Positions 8,386-17,668 are shown, counted from the stretch's first letter. The stretch: DNA of 64,000 nucleotides from Shimia_B sp038525525 (GCA_038525525.1 JBCBHO010000002.1:186001-250000); one strand, 5' to 3'. Notes: a model not told the origin generated them from the letters alone. A program made the numbers and translations.

Positions 8386-9215
8386 GCGCGATGGGCATTC
8401 GGCCTCTCATTTAAAGCGCTCGAATGATCCGATTTCCGGCAAAAAATGAAATACCACAATTCCTATAGACAAGAGCAACGCCCCGCCAATCGCTCAACAG
8501 CCAAGCTCGAAGCATGCTAGCTCGCTTCGAGCTTATCGAAGGCCGGTGCATCGCCTCTCGTAGGCATGCGGACTGGCGCAGTTCACGTTCTGCCCCCGAA
8601 GCGGCAACGTTCGCAAGTCCGACGACATCATCTCGATTGACGGCACGAACCGGTTCAGCAATACCGTCGCCCTCAAATCTCGCTTCGGATCTCAAAATTA
8701 CCTATGCGCCGCACTGCATGCCTGACAAACCGAGTCAAAAGCCAAAGTCGGTGTCGCGGAGTAAACGGACTTCTATGACCGCAAATGAAACTACTCTTCC
8801 CTTAGCGCTGGGACGCAGGGCGTGGCCCACCGTGTGAGGAAAGAAGCAGTGAACCAAGTCAGCAATGGCAGAAAGAGACCCTGATAGCGCGTGGGGCAGT
8901 CCCAAAACAGGAGTATAGCTTGAAAGCACAACGCTGGCAGCTTGGTGACGAAGTGCAAGAAGCCGCGAATGCCTACGATATCCACAGACTGTCTGCGTAC
9001 ACAAGCAAGGAGCCATCGCCCCGCGCCGAAGCTGTCCTGATAGGACAGCACACTTCCACTGACACACGTTGCGGATGAGCAGGCACTATGCGCTGAGCGA
9101 CAACACTCCGTTATTGCCAACAAGCATCTCCGAATAGTAAAATCGTGCCGAGTTGCCCAATGGGACACGTCTGCATACGCGCGGTGGACACACCGACGAT
9201 AAGAGGGAATGAAAG
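8386..9215. other. Gene-poor stretch
   Basis: 830 bases at the border between the curli locus and the low-GC accessory region. Short open frames exist on both strands, but none has a ribosome site, typical codon use or a recognisable motif. I see no RNA gene or convincing repeat. It may be decayed insertion DNA. Confidence 0.4.
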
Positions 9216-9482
9216 ATGGCTGAAGCGGCAGATACCAACGAAAAGGAGATCGCAGGCACGCGCAAGAAGCTAACGCCAAAGCGCATCAAAAGCCGCCTTG
9301 AGCGCACCGAGTCCAGCAATGATAATAGAGTCTCTCGAAAAGCACGCAACAAGACAGCGCAGGCTTTGCTCAAGCAGATCGCATCTGGCCAAATCAAAAA
9401 CCCTCAGGCGGCTGCCAAGGCATATTTCGACGCTTTGGAAACTAGAGAATCTGAGGCGAACAGCGACAGTCCAGAAGAATGA
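9216..9482 (+). CDS. Small basic hypothetical protein
   Basis: 88 residues, ATG preceded by AGAGGGAATGAAAG. The sequence is charged, basic in the first half (TRKKLTPKRIKSRLER) and acidic at the end (ESEANSDSPEE), with a central amphipathic helix (AQALLKQIASGQI). There is no signal or membrane segment. I do not recognise a family; a DNA-associated accessory protein is possible. Codon use is less GC-rich than in the housekeeping genes. Confidence 0.5.
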   Translation: MAEAADTNEKEIAGTRKKLTPKRIKSRLERTESSNDNRVSRKARNKTAQALLKQIASGQIKNPQAAAKAYFDALETRESEANSDSPEE

Positions 9483-9798
9483 TAGGCTCTTCTATTATGT
9501 TGCTATTGCGACGTAAAGCCAAGAGTTTTGAAAACCTCGGCCTATCGAATAGTGGCTCGTAAAAATACTCTTATTCAAAATCAGCCCACTCAGACTTCGA
9601 CCGAGTGAGACAGGGAATGCGAAAATAGGGGCACCTGCTCTTCAAACCACCGAAACAGAGTGAAGCCTGGTTTGGGGCGCATGATGCCAACAAGACAGGC
9701 ACTTAGAAGAGGAAGCCCAAGGGCGCCAGCATTTATTGGTTTTTCATAGTTTTAAATCCTGCCGATGCCAGCGCAGGGCCCAGGGAAGATTATCTCCA
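9483..9798. other. Intergenic region without visible genes
   Basis: 316 low-GC bases between the small basic protein and the sulfotransferase-like gene. I see no supported coding region, RNA or repeat; the promoter of the downstream gene is presumably here. Confidence 0.4.
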
Positions 9799-10977
9799 AT
9801 GCCCCGACTTGTTTTCCACATCGGCGACCATAAAACCGGGTCATCTTCAATCCAGCGCACTTTACTGCACAGAAATTGGACTAGCTCTGAAATAAGTATC
9901 GCCTATCCAAGCTTTTTGAGCGCCGCGCAAATGGCCAAGACGCTCTATAAGCCCGCCCGCTTTTCCGAGCGAGAACAGAAATGGAGCGAGATCGTCGAGT
10001 TTCTGAGGTCCGAAGAAACGTTGCAGGCGGACGTGGCCGTAATATCGGCAGAGCATTTCAGCCATGTTGATCCAGAACTCATGGCACAAACCGTCGGGTC
10101 ATATTTTCCAAGGCATGCTGTCGATGCACGATATATTTCATACTTGCGCCCGCATCCTGGCAGCCTCTTGTCTCATTATGCACAACAGACCAAGAGCGGA
10201 TCTTCGGTCCGATCCCTAGACAAAATGTGCAGCTTCTTCTTCAAAACTAAATCCTTTTTATTTGCACCTCGCATTCAGGCATGGAAGGCCCAATTCGGCG
10301 ATCATCTGACCGTCCGCCCGATGATCCGTAGCCAGCTCGAAGTAGGCGACGTGGTACAGGATTTCTTGACAACCGTTGCGGAAGGAAAATCGATCCAAGC
10401 CACTGGAGAAGGGCGCAGCAATGAAGCACTGACCGTCCAACAACTTGCTGCAGTGCGTGAAGTGCAGTCAGTGCTGCGCGAGAAGGACATTTTTCCAAAG
10501 ATGCGAGTCTCAGTTGGCCAATTCTTGGGTTCTCAGCTGGCTCAAAAGGGTGCGATGGGGGGGGCGAAACTGCAGCTTAGTAAAGCGTTGGCTCATGACA
10601 TTGCTATGCGTTTCAAGGAAGACGCCGATCAGGTCGACAAATTTCTTGGAGGGCAACCCTTGTTCGCTCATACATTGGAAGCCTCCGCTGACAATGCGAC
10701 GGATAGCTTGCAATCCAACACTCTTCTAGCCTACGCGCGGAATGACTCTGCAGAAGACATTCGAAGATTATCACGGATCTTGGCAACAAGTCTTACTTCT
10801 CAAAGCGGGAAGGATTGGAAGAAGTGGTATCATCAGAGCCGCGGCCAAATGCCAAAGGATCTTCCGAATAACGAGGGATCCAAGACCGCTGTAAGCGAAA
10901 CCCTTGACGACCTTCTCACGGCAATTGAGGTGGCTATTACGCCAGCGACAGACCAGGCAAATTCAACCATCAGATGA
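9799..10977 (+). CDS. Sulfotransferase-like protein
   Basis: 392 residues from the ATG at 9799, chosen because the core strand begins at once (MPRLVFHIGDHKTGSSSIQ); upstream in-frame codons look non-coding. The HIGDHKTGSSSIQ segment matches the 5'-phosphosulfate-binding loop of PAPS-dependent sulfotransferases, and the region near residues 95-135 (VAVISAEHFSHV, RYISYLRPHPGSLLSHY) matches the second binding region with its conserved Arg and Ser. The acceptor is unknown; in Rhodobacteraceae such genes often sit near surface polysaccharide loci, but none is seen here. The C-terminal 150 residues are unassigned. Codon use is less GC-rich than in the flanks, suggesting transfer. Confidence 0.65.
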   Translation: MPRLVFHIGDHKTGSSSIQRTLLHRNWTSSEISIAYPSFLSAAQMAKTLYKPARFSEREQKWSEIVEFLRSEETLQADVAVISAEHFSHVDPELMAQTVGSYFPRHAVDARYISYLRPHPGSLLSHYAQQTKSGSSVRSLDKMCSFFFKTKSFLFAPRIQAWKAQFGDHLTVRPMIRSQLEVGDVVQDFLTTVAEGKSIQATGEGRSNEALTVQQLAAVREVQSVLREKDIFPKMRVSVGQFLGSQLAQKGAMGGAKLQLSKALAHDIAMRFKEDADQVDKFLGGQPLFAHTLEASADNATDSLQSNTLLAYARNDSAEDIRRLSRILATSLTSQSGKDWKKWYHQSRGQMPKDLPNNEGSKTAVSETLDDLLTAIEVAITPATDQANSTIR

Positions 10978-11198
10978 TGGCGTCCAATGTGCACCTTAAG
11001 CAACGTGGAAACCCTATAGCTGAACAATCTATTGCAATGAAGCGCTCGTTTCAATTGCGGCCAATACAAGATTCAACTGATGTAGCCAGTGGATCCTGAC
11101 AATCTGACCTTCTATTTGCAGACACATCTTCCTAGTTTAACCGGCGAAAATATTCTAGTGTAATGTCTGCCCCGGATGAAGCCTGTATTCCTCTCATG

Positions 11199-12091
11199 TC
11201 AGTGACCTGCTTCCTTTTGATTCCGCATCGGGTAGCCCAGCGCGATGTAGTGCCATTCCACACATCGATACTCTTGCCATTTCAGTATGGCGTTCGATGC
11301 TATCCCGGTGCGGTTGTCGGAGACTACCGCGCAGGGTAAGCAGCGCATGTCGGCGATGCGATCCAACTTGGGGTGACCCGGAGGCCCGATAGCGACGTAC
11401 TCAAGACCGCCGCCAGACATTCCTCGCTTTAGCAGTCGATGATGCTCAAGATGTGGACCCGGCGGCCGTGTGCGAGTGAGTCCGACATGAAGTCGTACGA
11501 CAATCGCTGGCTCGGCTCTTGAGGGTCGCCATTGGGGCTCTTGTGCCGATAGCGCGCTTGCGTCCGCCGGAGTTTACGAACCGTTGAAACTTCTTCGCGG
11601 TATAGACGATACAGCTTCATCTCGTTCAACTCGCATCCCTCCCGCTTCAGCAGGATGTGCAGCCAACGATAGCCGAACAGCCACCGCTCAAAGGCCAGCT
11701 CTTTCATACCGGCGCGCAGCCCGGTGCTTACCGGACGCTTCGACGACCGGCCAAAGACACGCGGACCGATACACGCCAAGGAAAAGTGGCTTCACTGCAT
11801 TAAGCTTTTCTCAGTAATAGACCAGTCCACTGCTTTCCCCCTCGAACCGGGCCTCTGAAGTTAATTCCCAAAACCTTTTTCAGCGTCGCCACACCCCTCA
11901 TCTGCTCGGCCAGTATCTACTTGAGCTTCGCATTCTCGGCCTTAAGGGCCTTCAGCCGCTTCGTATCGGCGACCAACATGCCGCCGTACTTGCGTCGCCA
12001 GGCGTAAAAGATCGCATCGATCATCCCGCATTTGAGGCACAGTTCACCAGCCGACATGCTCGCCTGATGCTTCCCCAGAATGCCAATGATC
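11199..12091 (-). pseudogene. IS3-family transposase remnant (orfA and orfB, decayed)
   Basis: Read on the minus strand, the HTH part of orfA is visible (QIIGILGKHQ, FYAWRRKYGG, RLKALKAENAKLK), ending in a TAG where the family continues with ILAEQM. The orfB homology follows (ELAFERWLFGYRWLHILLKR, YRLYREE, YDFMSDSLAHGRR), with a TAA after ILSIIDC near 11430. A frameshift near 11360 then moves the match to another frame (VVSDNRTGIASNAILKWQ, VEWHYIALGYPM). At least two nonsense changes and one frameshift make it inactive. Its left (orfA) end is cut off exactly at the inverted repeat of the next IS, so that IS inserted into it. Confidence 0.85.
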
Positions 12092-12171
12092 TGAGCTACC
12101 CCCCGAAATTCAGACACCAACATGAGCTACGATTTGCAGTCTGCTGATCTTCGACGAGAATGAGGTCAGCG

Positions 12172-12466
12172 ATGTCGAAAGGGAAACAGCACGCGTCTGG
12201 GTTCAAGGCCAAGGTCGCGCTGGAAGCTCTGAAAGGTGAGGAGACGGCGGCCGAGCTGGCAAGCCGGTTCGGGGTGCATCCGATGATGGTCCATCAAGGG
12301 TGGTGAGCCTTGCTTGAAGGCGCGTCCGGCGTGTTCGAGCGCGGGGGCCGCAAGAAACCCGAGATTGACGAGGAGCAGGTGAAGGAGCTCGATGGCAAGA
12401 TCCGGGAGCTGGCGGTGGCTAACTCTTTTTTTGGAACGAAAGCTGAAGCCCTGGGGCGGGAAGTGA
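12172..12466 (+). pseudogene. IS3-family orfA, interrupted
   Basis: The ATG at 12172 opens a typical orfA (SGFKAKVALEALKGEETAAE, LASRFGVHP) that hits an in-frame TGA at about 12304, where intact relatives read through to the ALLEGASGVFERGGRKKP segment seen just after. Farther on, a run of seven T (about 12425-12431) shifts the frame: the family ending FLERKLKPWGGK followed by a stop is found one frame over, ending at 12466. So there is one nonsense change and one probable one-base insertion. The product would have been the DNA-binding half of the transposase. Confidence 0.8.
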
Positions 12467-12474
12467 GGCGCGGC

Positions 12475-13346
12475 CTAATCGAGCCGGGTACGTATCTGTC
12501 GATCGGCCAGCAGTGCGAGCTGCTATCGATCGCGCGCTCGTCTTCTACCACAGCCCAAAGGGCGAGACTGAACAGAACCTCGCACTGATGCGGCGGATCG
12601 ACGAGCAGCTCCTGAAGACGCCGTTCTTCGGCGCTCGGCAGATGACTTGGCACCTGCGCATCGACGGCCACCTGATGAACGTGAGGCGCATCCGGCGTCT
12701 GATGCGCCTGATGGGATTGATGCCGATTTACCAGAAGCCCAACACGAGCAAGCCGACGAAGGGGCGCAAGACCTATCCTTACCTGCTCAGAGGTCTGCGG
12801 GTAGGACGTCCAAACCAAGTCTGGTGTTCAGACGTCACCTATCTACGCTTTAGGCGCGGGTTCCTCTACCTGGTGGCGATCATGGACTGGCATACCCGCA
12901 AGGTTCTGTCCTGGCTGATCTCGAACACACTGGGCGCGGACTTCTGCGTCGACGCACTAAACGAGGCCATCCACAAGTTCGGCCCGCTTGAGATCATGAA
13001 TACCGACCAAGGATCCCAGTTCACGTCCTTTGCCTGGACGGATCGGCTCCGCCGATCGGGTATGCGCCACTCGATGGATGGGAAAGGCAAATTCCTCGCC
13101 AACATCTTCATTGAGTGGCTGTGGCGCACTCTGAAATACGATTGCGTGTACCTGTATGCCCGGGGGACCGGTTCGGATACAAAGGCGGCCATCCGGAAAC
13201 GGATGACCTTCTACAACCACCAGCGCCCTCACTTGCCCAAAGGCAGCAATCCAGCGGCGCTGGTCTATTCGCAAAGAAATGATATCAATCAACCCGATCA
13301 GCAGGCGCAACGAGTAGCTTTGGTTGCGCCAGATTTTGTCCAATGA
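12475..13346 (+). pseudogene. IS3-family orfB (DDE transposase), frameshifted near its start
   Basis: The family start (LIEPGTYLSIGQQCELLSI) lies in one frame with CTA in place of the usual ATG. From about 12540 the homology moves to the next frame (FYHSPKGETEQNLALMRRID) and then runs uninterrupted to the stop. The HTH_21 region, the rve core with the first Asp in WCSDVTYL, the second in IMNTDQGSQF and the Glu in NIFIEWLWRTLKYD are all present. An internal start at 12513 could still make a 277-residue protein with all three catalytic residues, so residual activity cannot be excluded. Confidence 0.8.
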
Positions 13347-13361
13347 TCAGGGGGTAGCTCA

Positions 13362-13542
13362 GTATTCGAAACTGATCGTCTTCGAGACTGCCATGTCCGT
13401 GTTCAGGTTGCGAAAGTAGGACGCCGAAAGCAAGTTCCGCTGCAATCGCCTCAACATGCGATGTATCGCCAGAGGATCGCGTAACGTATTTCTTGATGTG
13501 CGGATCACGCAAACGGATCAGCCAACGGGCTTCCACCGGCAT
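13362..13542 (-). pseudogene. 5' fragment of an unrecognised gene cut by the IS
   Basis: A minus-strand frame starts with MPVEARWLIRLRDPHIKKYV and runs about 60 codons (EAIAAELAFGVLLSQPEHGH) until it meets the IS end at 13361, after which it reads IS sequence. The composition looks protein-like, but I do not recognise the family. The 3' part is not found on the other side of the IS. Confidence 0.4.
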
Positions 13543-13723
13543 TGTAGACAGCTAAACCCTCGCGAAAGTGCTTGATGGATTGGACGCAATTCGGGTTTGG
13601 AGAGGCTTCGGCGGTCATCGATGTGGGGTAGGATGTTTAGTGTACAGCTGCGTACAACCTACGCTGCGATCAGCGCTGACGCGACGATGCTCATTATTTC
13701 AATAAAATCAGTATTTGATGGTA

Positions 13724-13763
13724 CCGGGGGCGGAATCGAACCACCGACACGAGGATTTTCAAT
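13724..13763. repeat. Distal att site (direct repeat of tRNA-Phe 3' half)
   Basis: A 40-bp exact match to 24980-25019, beginning CCGGGGGCGGAATCGAACC. Outside the core, the copy of the acceptor end has drifted (TACCGG here, TGCCCGG in the tRNA), as expected once a duplicate is free from selection. It marks the left end of the integrated element. Confidence 0.9.
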
Positions 13764-13999
13764 GTTCCTCAGGCTCCACCCAAACCATCACATTCCTCAC
13801 CAGTCCGTGCCGAATGTGGTCTGCAGTCAAATACTTGGACTTGCCAAGCTGTTGCGCTCTCCGTCAGTTCATCGCAATCAAGCTCACACATTTTGGCCCC
13901 CATGTGGCACCCAGCACAACGAGCGAACGCCGGATGAACCGACTGTTAACCCGGCTTTGGTACGGTCGATTTGTCTTAAATTTTCAGGGGTTGTTGGCC

Positions 14000-14689
14000 G
14001 TGACGTATGAGTTCCGAGGGGCTTCGTTGTTTGATGCAGTTCAGCACGCCGTAGGTCGCAACGCGCCCGCCGTTGAACTGAAGAAGCTCAACAAAGTCCG
14101 AGAAAAGTTCGACTTTTCTGCTCGGGCTCGCCTTGGCAGCGCATTGTTTGTTGGCGAAGGCAACTTTAACTTTGCATTGGCATTGGCGCGTTTGAAGGGG
14201 GTGACGCCTACATCCATTCTTGCCACTGCATACGAGGAAGAAGCTGATCTTGGCGATACGGCCTATGACAACGCCGCGAAGTTACTCAAGCTTGGCGCGC
14301 AGGTCAAAACGGGCGTTGATGCTACCTGTTTGTCAAAGACAATCGGGCAGCGTCGTTTTCGCACCATCATCTTTCAGTTCCCAAATGTCGCCTCGCGCGA
14401 AGCGCTCTACGGCCAAAACCCAAACCATGTTCTCGTCACGCGCTTTCTGAAAAGCAGCCGCGCCCACCTGAAATCCGATGGCCTTGTCGTCATCTCGACA
14501 GTGGATAGCCCATTCTATGAGGGCGCATTCAAGATGGATGACGCTGCCAAGAAAGCTGGCTTCGCAGAGCCAGACATTTATACTTTCAACCCCAAAGACT
14601 ATCCGGCCTATTCTCACCAGAACACGGCTGATGAGGAGTCAGCCATAAATGAGCATACGGCTTTCGCAACTTTCGTTTTTTCAGCCTGA
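14000..14689 (+). CDS. Bmt5-like (DUF2431) SAM-dependent methyltransferase
   Basis: 229 residues from a GTG with AGGGG upstream; an ATG at 13934 is an alternative, but the codons between look non-coding. The core has the DUF2431 signature: FVGEGNFNFALALA (SAM loop), ATAYEEEADL, VDATCLSK, IIFQFPNV, HLKSDGLVVISTVDSPFYEG and a DYPAYSHQNT end. In yeast this family (Bmt5) makes N3-methyluridine in 25S rRNA; bacterial members are poorly characterised. The stop lies 41 bases inside an AlkB-like gene in another frame, so the two are probably expressed together. The substrate (rRNA, tRNA or other nucleic acid) is unknown. Confidence 0.8.
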   Translation: MTYEFRGASLFDAVQHAVGRNAPAVELKKLNKVREKFDFSARARLGSALFVGEGNFNFALALARLKGVTPTSILATAYEEEADLGDTAYDNAAKLLKLGAQVKTGVDATCLSKTIGQRRFRTIIFQFPNVASREALYGQNPNHVLVTRFLKSSRAHLKSDGLVVISTVDSPFYEGAFKMDDAAKKAGFAEPDIYTFNPKDYPAYSHQNTADEESAINEHTAFATFVFSA

Positions 14690-15245
14690 TCTGCCTTCGG
14701 GCTTAAAGTACCTGCCTGATTTCGTTTCAGGTGAAGAAGCTGGTTATCTGGTAAACAAAATCGATGCGCAGCCGTGGCGCAGCGATCTGAAACGGCGCGT
14801 GCAGCACTATGGTTATCGCTATGATTACAAAGCAAGGCAAGCTCGGAAGGAAGACTATCTCGGTCCGCTTCCTCCGTTTTTACAGGTTCTGGCAGAGCGT
14901 CTAACCCATGTTGGTCACTTTGGTTCGGCTCCAGATCAGGTCATAGTGAATGAGTACATGCCCGGTCAGGGAATATCGGCGCATGTGGATTGCAGGCCGT
15001 GTTTTGGAGATGTGATCGCGTCGTTAAGCCTGCTTTCATCCAGCGTCATGCGGTTGGAAAACCGGAAGATCAGCCAGCAAGTCGATCTGGCACTTGAGCC
15101 GGGGAGCCTGTTGGTTCTTTCAGGTGAGGCGCGTCATATCTGGACACATGCCATTCCTGCACGCAAAAGCGATATCGTGAATGGGCAGAAACAACCTCGA
15201 TCCCGGCGTTTGTCGCTCACCTTTAGAGAAATGCGCTTTGCATAA
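14649..15245 (+). CDS. AlkB-family Fe(II)/2-oxoglutarate dioxygenase
   Basis: 198 residues, overlapping the end of the methyltransferase gene by 41 bases; GAGGAG precedes the ATG. Fold markers are in order: FLPDF-like entry (YLPDFVSGEE), substrate-loop Tyr cluster (HYGYRYDY), NEYMPGQGISAHVD with the iron ligands H112 and D114, distal ligand H167 (IWTHAIPAR) and the 2-oxoglutarate Arg region RRLSLTFR near 186-193. The compact size and YGYRYDY motif resemble ALKBH8/AlkB-like RNA or base demethylases. Pairing with a base methyltransferase suggests the two act on the same kind of substrate, as writer and eraser or successive modifiers; this is inference. Confidence 0.85.
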   Translation: MSIRLSQLSFFQPDLPSGLKYLPDFVSGEEAGYLVNKIDAQPWRSDLKRRVQHYGYRYDYKARQARKEDYLGPLPPFLQVLAERLTHVGHFGSAPDQVIVNEYMPGQGISAHVDCRPCFGDVIASLSLLSSSVMRLENRKISQQVDLALEPGSLLVLSGEARHIWTHAIPARKSDIVNGQKQPRSRRLSLTFREMRFA

Positions 15246-15338
15246 GTTCTTCATTTCCAGTCAGACCGTCGCCGGGCGCTGCATAGTTCTCCAAACCATA
15301 CCCTGACACGCGGATTCTGGGTGTCTTACGATGTCTGC

Positions 15339-16532
15339 ATGAAACAGATGCTGACAACCAAATCACTCGACGCAATGCCTCCAGCGACAACCAAGCGGTA
15401 CGAGGTTCGCGACCAGAAAGTAAACGGCCTGCATGTGCGTGTGTCGACCACAGGTGCCAAGGTTTTCTAAACTTTGGTCCGCCCGAACGGCTCGCGCAGG
15501 CGCGTCAAAATCGGCCCTTACCCTGTGGTCTCCCTTGCCGACGCTAGACGCCGGGCGATGGAAATCGCCCGTGATGTCGAGTTGGGGGAGTTCGACAAGC
15601 CCCCTGAGGTTCCAGAGGCGTCGGCTGAGACGCTGGGTGAAATGATCCCTAAGTTCATCGAGCTTCATGCAAAGCCAAACACCAAGGACTGGAAGCGCAC
15701 CGAAAACGTTCTGCACAAGTTCGATGGATTGAAGGATCGGCCCATCGACCAGATCAAACGACAGGACGTGAGCAAGGTGCTGGATGGCATCATCGCCAAC
15801 GGCACACCGACACGGGCAAACCGGGCGCTCTCAGCGATCAAGAAGCTCATGAACTGGTGCGTTATGCGTGGCGACATCGAAACCTCGCCTGTGGCTCTCC
15901 TCAGGCCGCCTTCGCGCGAAATTCAGCGTGATCGCGTGTTGACCGATGATGAAATTCGAAGGATTTGGCATCAGAGTGACGCCGAGGGATACCCGTTTGG
16001 CCCATTCCTCAAACTACTGATGATGACAGGGCAGCGACGGGCAGAAGTGTCTGACATGCGTTGGTCTGAACTCAATCTTGATGAGGGAATTTGGGAACTT
16101 CCGGCCAACCGCGTGAAGAACGCTCGCCTGCATATCGTGCCGTTGCCAGATCAGGCCGTGGACGTCCTGCGTTCGCTGCACAGGTTCCTCGACAGCGACT
16201 TCGTGTTCACTACGACTGGGCGCTCGCCCATCTCGGGTTTCGGGCGACTGAAAGAACGCGTCGATACGACCCTGCCGGACGGAACGCCCGACTGGCGCTT
16301 TCACGATTTCCGGCGCACGGCCTCGACAGGCATGGCGAAGCTCGGCGTGATGCCCCATGTGATCGACGCCGTGACCAATCATAAATCTGGGGTCGTCTCA
16401 GGCGTCGGCGCAACCTACAATCGCTACACGTATTTCAACGAGAAGCGTGAGGCGCTTGCCGCGTGGGCGAACGAAATGACGAAGATCACGATGGAGCGTT
16501 CGGAGACGAATGCCGGGAGGAAGTCCGAGTAA
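15339..16532 (+). pseudogene. Tyrosine integrase with in-frame stop
   Basis: From the ATG at 15339 the frame encodes a P4-type integrase: N-terminal arm-binding domain (KRYEVRDQKVNGLHVRVS), core-binding region, and a catalytic domain with Arg in TGQRRAEV, the HDFRRT box and the nucleophile region ATYNRY. A TAA at 15468-15470 interrupts it after 43 codons, where relatives have Tyr (VFYTLVRPNG), so one base change explains it. A TTG just after the stop could restart a 352-residue protein that lacks most of the arm-binding domain. It lies next to the distal att copy and would have catalysed integration into tRNA-Phe. Confidence 0.87.
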
Positions 16533-17131
16533 TCCTTGGCTTGCCAGACGATGAGCGTTTCGCGTCGTTTTGGAATAAGCTACGCGACAACTTACTCAGC
16601 GTTCGTAGGGGGATCGAAACGTCGCCGACTGGGTATCGGCTTTCTCCGTTCAACGTTTCGCTGTCAAAGCGAGTCCTGTGGTTGCAGAGACAAATTATCA
16701 ATCCTGTTGAGGTTTTGGAGAAGGCACTCGCTACCGAAAATCGCCCTTACTTAGCGCATTGGGAAAACTATGGCGAAAACCCAAAACTCGAAAATGCCAA
16801 TCTCATTGAAGAGCTCGCGAAGCTCAAGGCACACGCAGAAAGCCTTCGAAATTGGCTCGACGCTGAAATCAAGGGTGATCATGGGGGCCGAATAACCCAC
16901 ACCGACGAGATAAGGTATTACGTTGTTCAAGTAACCCTTTGGGATCTTCACGAGAGTTTTCCCGAATATCCGATTTCAAGGGGTACTTGGATACCCGAAC
17001 TCAAGAAAACCGTTGGCGCCGTGCCTGATTATGTCCGGCGTGTTTTTCAGGAAACCACAGGGCAGATTGAGAGGCTCGACGGGCAAATTCAAGAAGCCCT
17101 AAAGTCGCTTGAAACTTCCAAACCGAATTGA
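16463..17131 (+). CDS. Hypothetical protein downstream of integrase
   Basis: Up to 222 residues. The first codons overlap the integrase end and may not be translated; a TTG near 16541 after GGAGGAAG is an alternative start. The protein is mostly helical and charged, with a likely coiled-coil around residues 105-135 (LIEELAKLKAHAESLRNWLD) and another at the C terminus (QIERLDGQIQEALKSLE). No signal peptide or membrane segment. I do not recognise the family. Position within the element and low GC indicate it is element cargo. Confidence 0.55.
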   Translation: MGERNDEDHDGAFGDECREEVRVILGLPDDERFASFWNKLRDNLLSVRRGIETSPTGYRLSPFNVSLSKRVLWLQRQIINPVEVLEKALATENRPYLAHWENYGENPKLENANLIEELAKLKAHAESLRNWLDAEIKGDHGGRITHTDEIRYYVVQVTLWDLHESFPEYPISRGTWIPELKKTVGAVPDYVRRVFQETTGQIERLDGQIQEALKSLETSKPN

Positions 17132-17237
17132 GCTGAGCGCTTCAGAAGCTTCGCTCGAAAATCGAATCGACATCATCCATCCTCTGTCTTGTCGGAGCGC
17201 TCCTTCGCAAACCCAAACATGCAGAAGGAAAGACAAG

Positions 17238-17462
17238 ATGGATATCTCGAACGGGCGCAAGGCCCTCGCCACACGCGCTGATCTCAAGCGCTTGGGCATC
17301 ACCGTAAGCAACAGTACGCTTTTGCGCTGGCAGGCCCGTGGACGTTTCCCACGCCGCGCACGCCTTGCTGGCACCAGCGTCGCATGGTTCTTGCACGAGA
17401 TCGAACAGTGGCTCGCTGAGCGCGCCGAAGAACGGTCCCGTCACCACTATGCTGAGTTCTAA
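17238..17462 (+). CDS. AlpA-family HTH regulator
   Basis: 74 residues; the ATG at 17238 has GAAGGAAAG upstream and follows unconvincing codons. The protein is a winged-helix AlpA/excisionase type: TRADLKRLGITVSNSTLLRW recognition region, then the wing and turn RGRFPRRARLAGTSVAWF and the helix EIEQWLAERAEE. Members regulate integrase or replication genes or help excision. It is followed two bases later by a second small gene and then by the replication pair. Confidence 0.8.
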   Translation: MDISNGRKALATRADLKRLGITVSNSTLLRWQARGRFPRRARLAGTSVAWFLHEIEQWLAERAEERSRHHYAEF

Positions 17463-17464
17463 GC

Positions 17465-17668
17465 ATGGGGATCAAATTTCGCTGGGGCTACACCTACGAA
17501 GACCTCGTTCGCATGGGCATCTACTACGAATACCACGAACTGATTGATCTCGGTGAGCGCGGTTTGTTCCCGAAGCAGCCTGTCCCATTCGTTTGGGGCG
17601 CTGACGAGATCGTGGACTGGCTTGAGCTCTACAGCTGGCGCCTACCTCCGAAGCCCAGACCACACTGA
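17465..17668 (+). CDS. Small AlpA-like protein, second copy
   Basis: 67 residues starting two bases after the previous stop, so probably translationally coupled. The order of elements resembles the preceding AlpA protein (EYHELIDLGERGLFPKQPVP, then FVWGADEIVDWLELY), with the Phe-Pro turn and the final Trp-Leu helix, but the DNA-reading helix is unusual. It may be a diverged partner that binds a neighbouring half-site. Function unproven. Confidence 0.55.
   Translation: MGIKFRWGYTYEDLVRMGIYYEYHELIDLGERGLFPKQPVPFVWGADEIVDWLELYSWRLPPKPRPH

Larger units (their letters stand above)
12092..13361 (+). mobile_element. IS3-family insertion sequence with intact ends
   Basis: 1,270 bp bounded by terminal inverted repeats: TGAGCTACCCCCCGA at 12092 and, reverse complemented, TGAGCTACCCCCTGA ending at 13361 (14 of 15 identical). 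It contains orfA- and orfB-type frames on the plus strand. The three bases on either side (ATC and GTA) do not match, so no target duplication is visible; flanking DNA has probably been rearranged or eroded. Both open reading frames carry lesions, so it is probably not autonomous. Confidence 0.85.

Noticed and set aside
8411..9397. Several short open frames on both strands
   Set aside because: They overlap each other, have no ribosome sites and no recognisable motif.
13724..13763. A second functional tRNA gene
   Set aside because: Only the 3' half is present and its acceptor end has drifted; the 5' half and D arm are missing.
13715..13999. Upstream extension of the Bmt5-like gene through the att site
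   Set aside because: The first codons translate the tRNA-derived repeat, which is not expected to encode protein; a better start is at 14000 or 13934.
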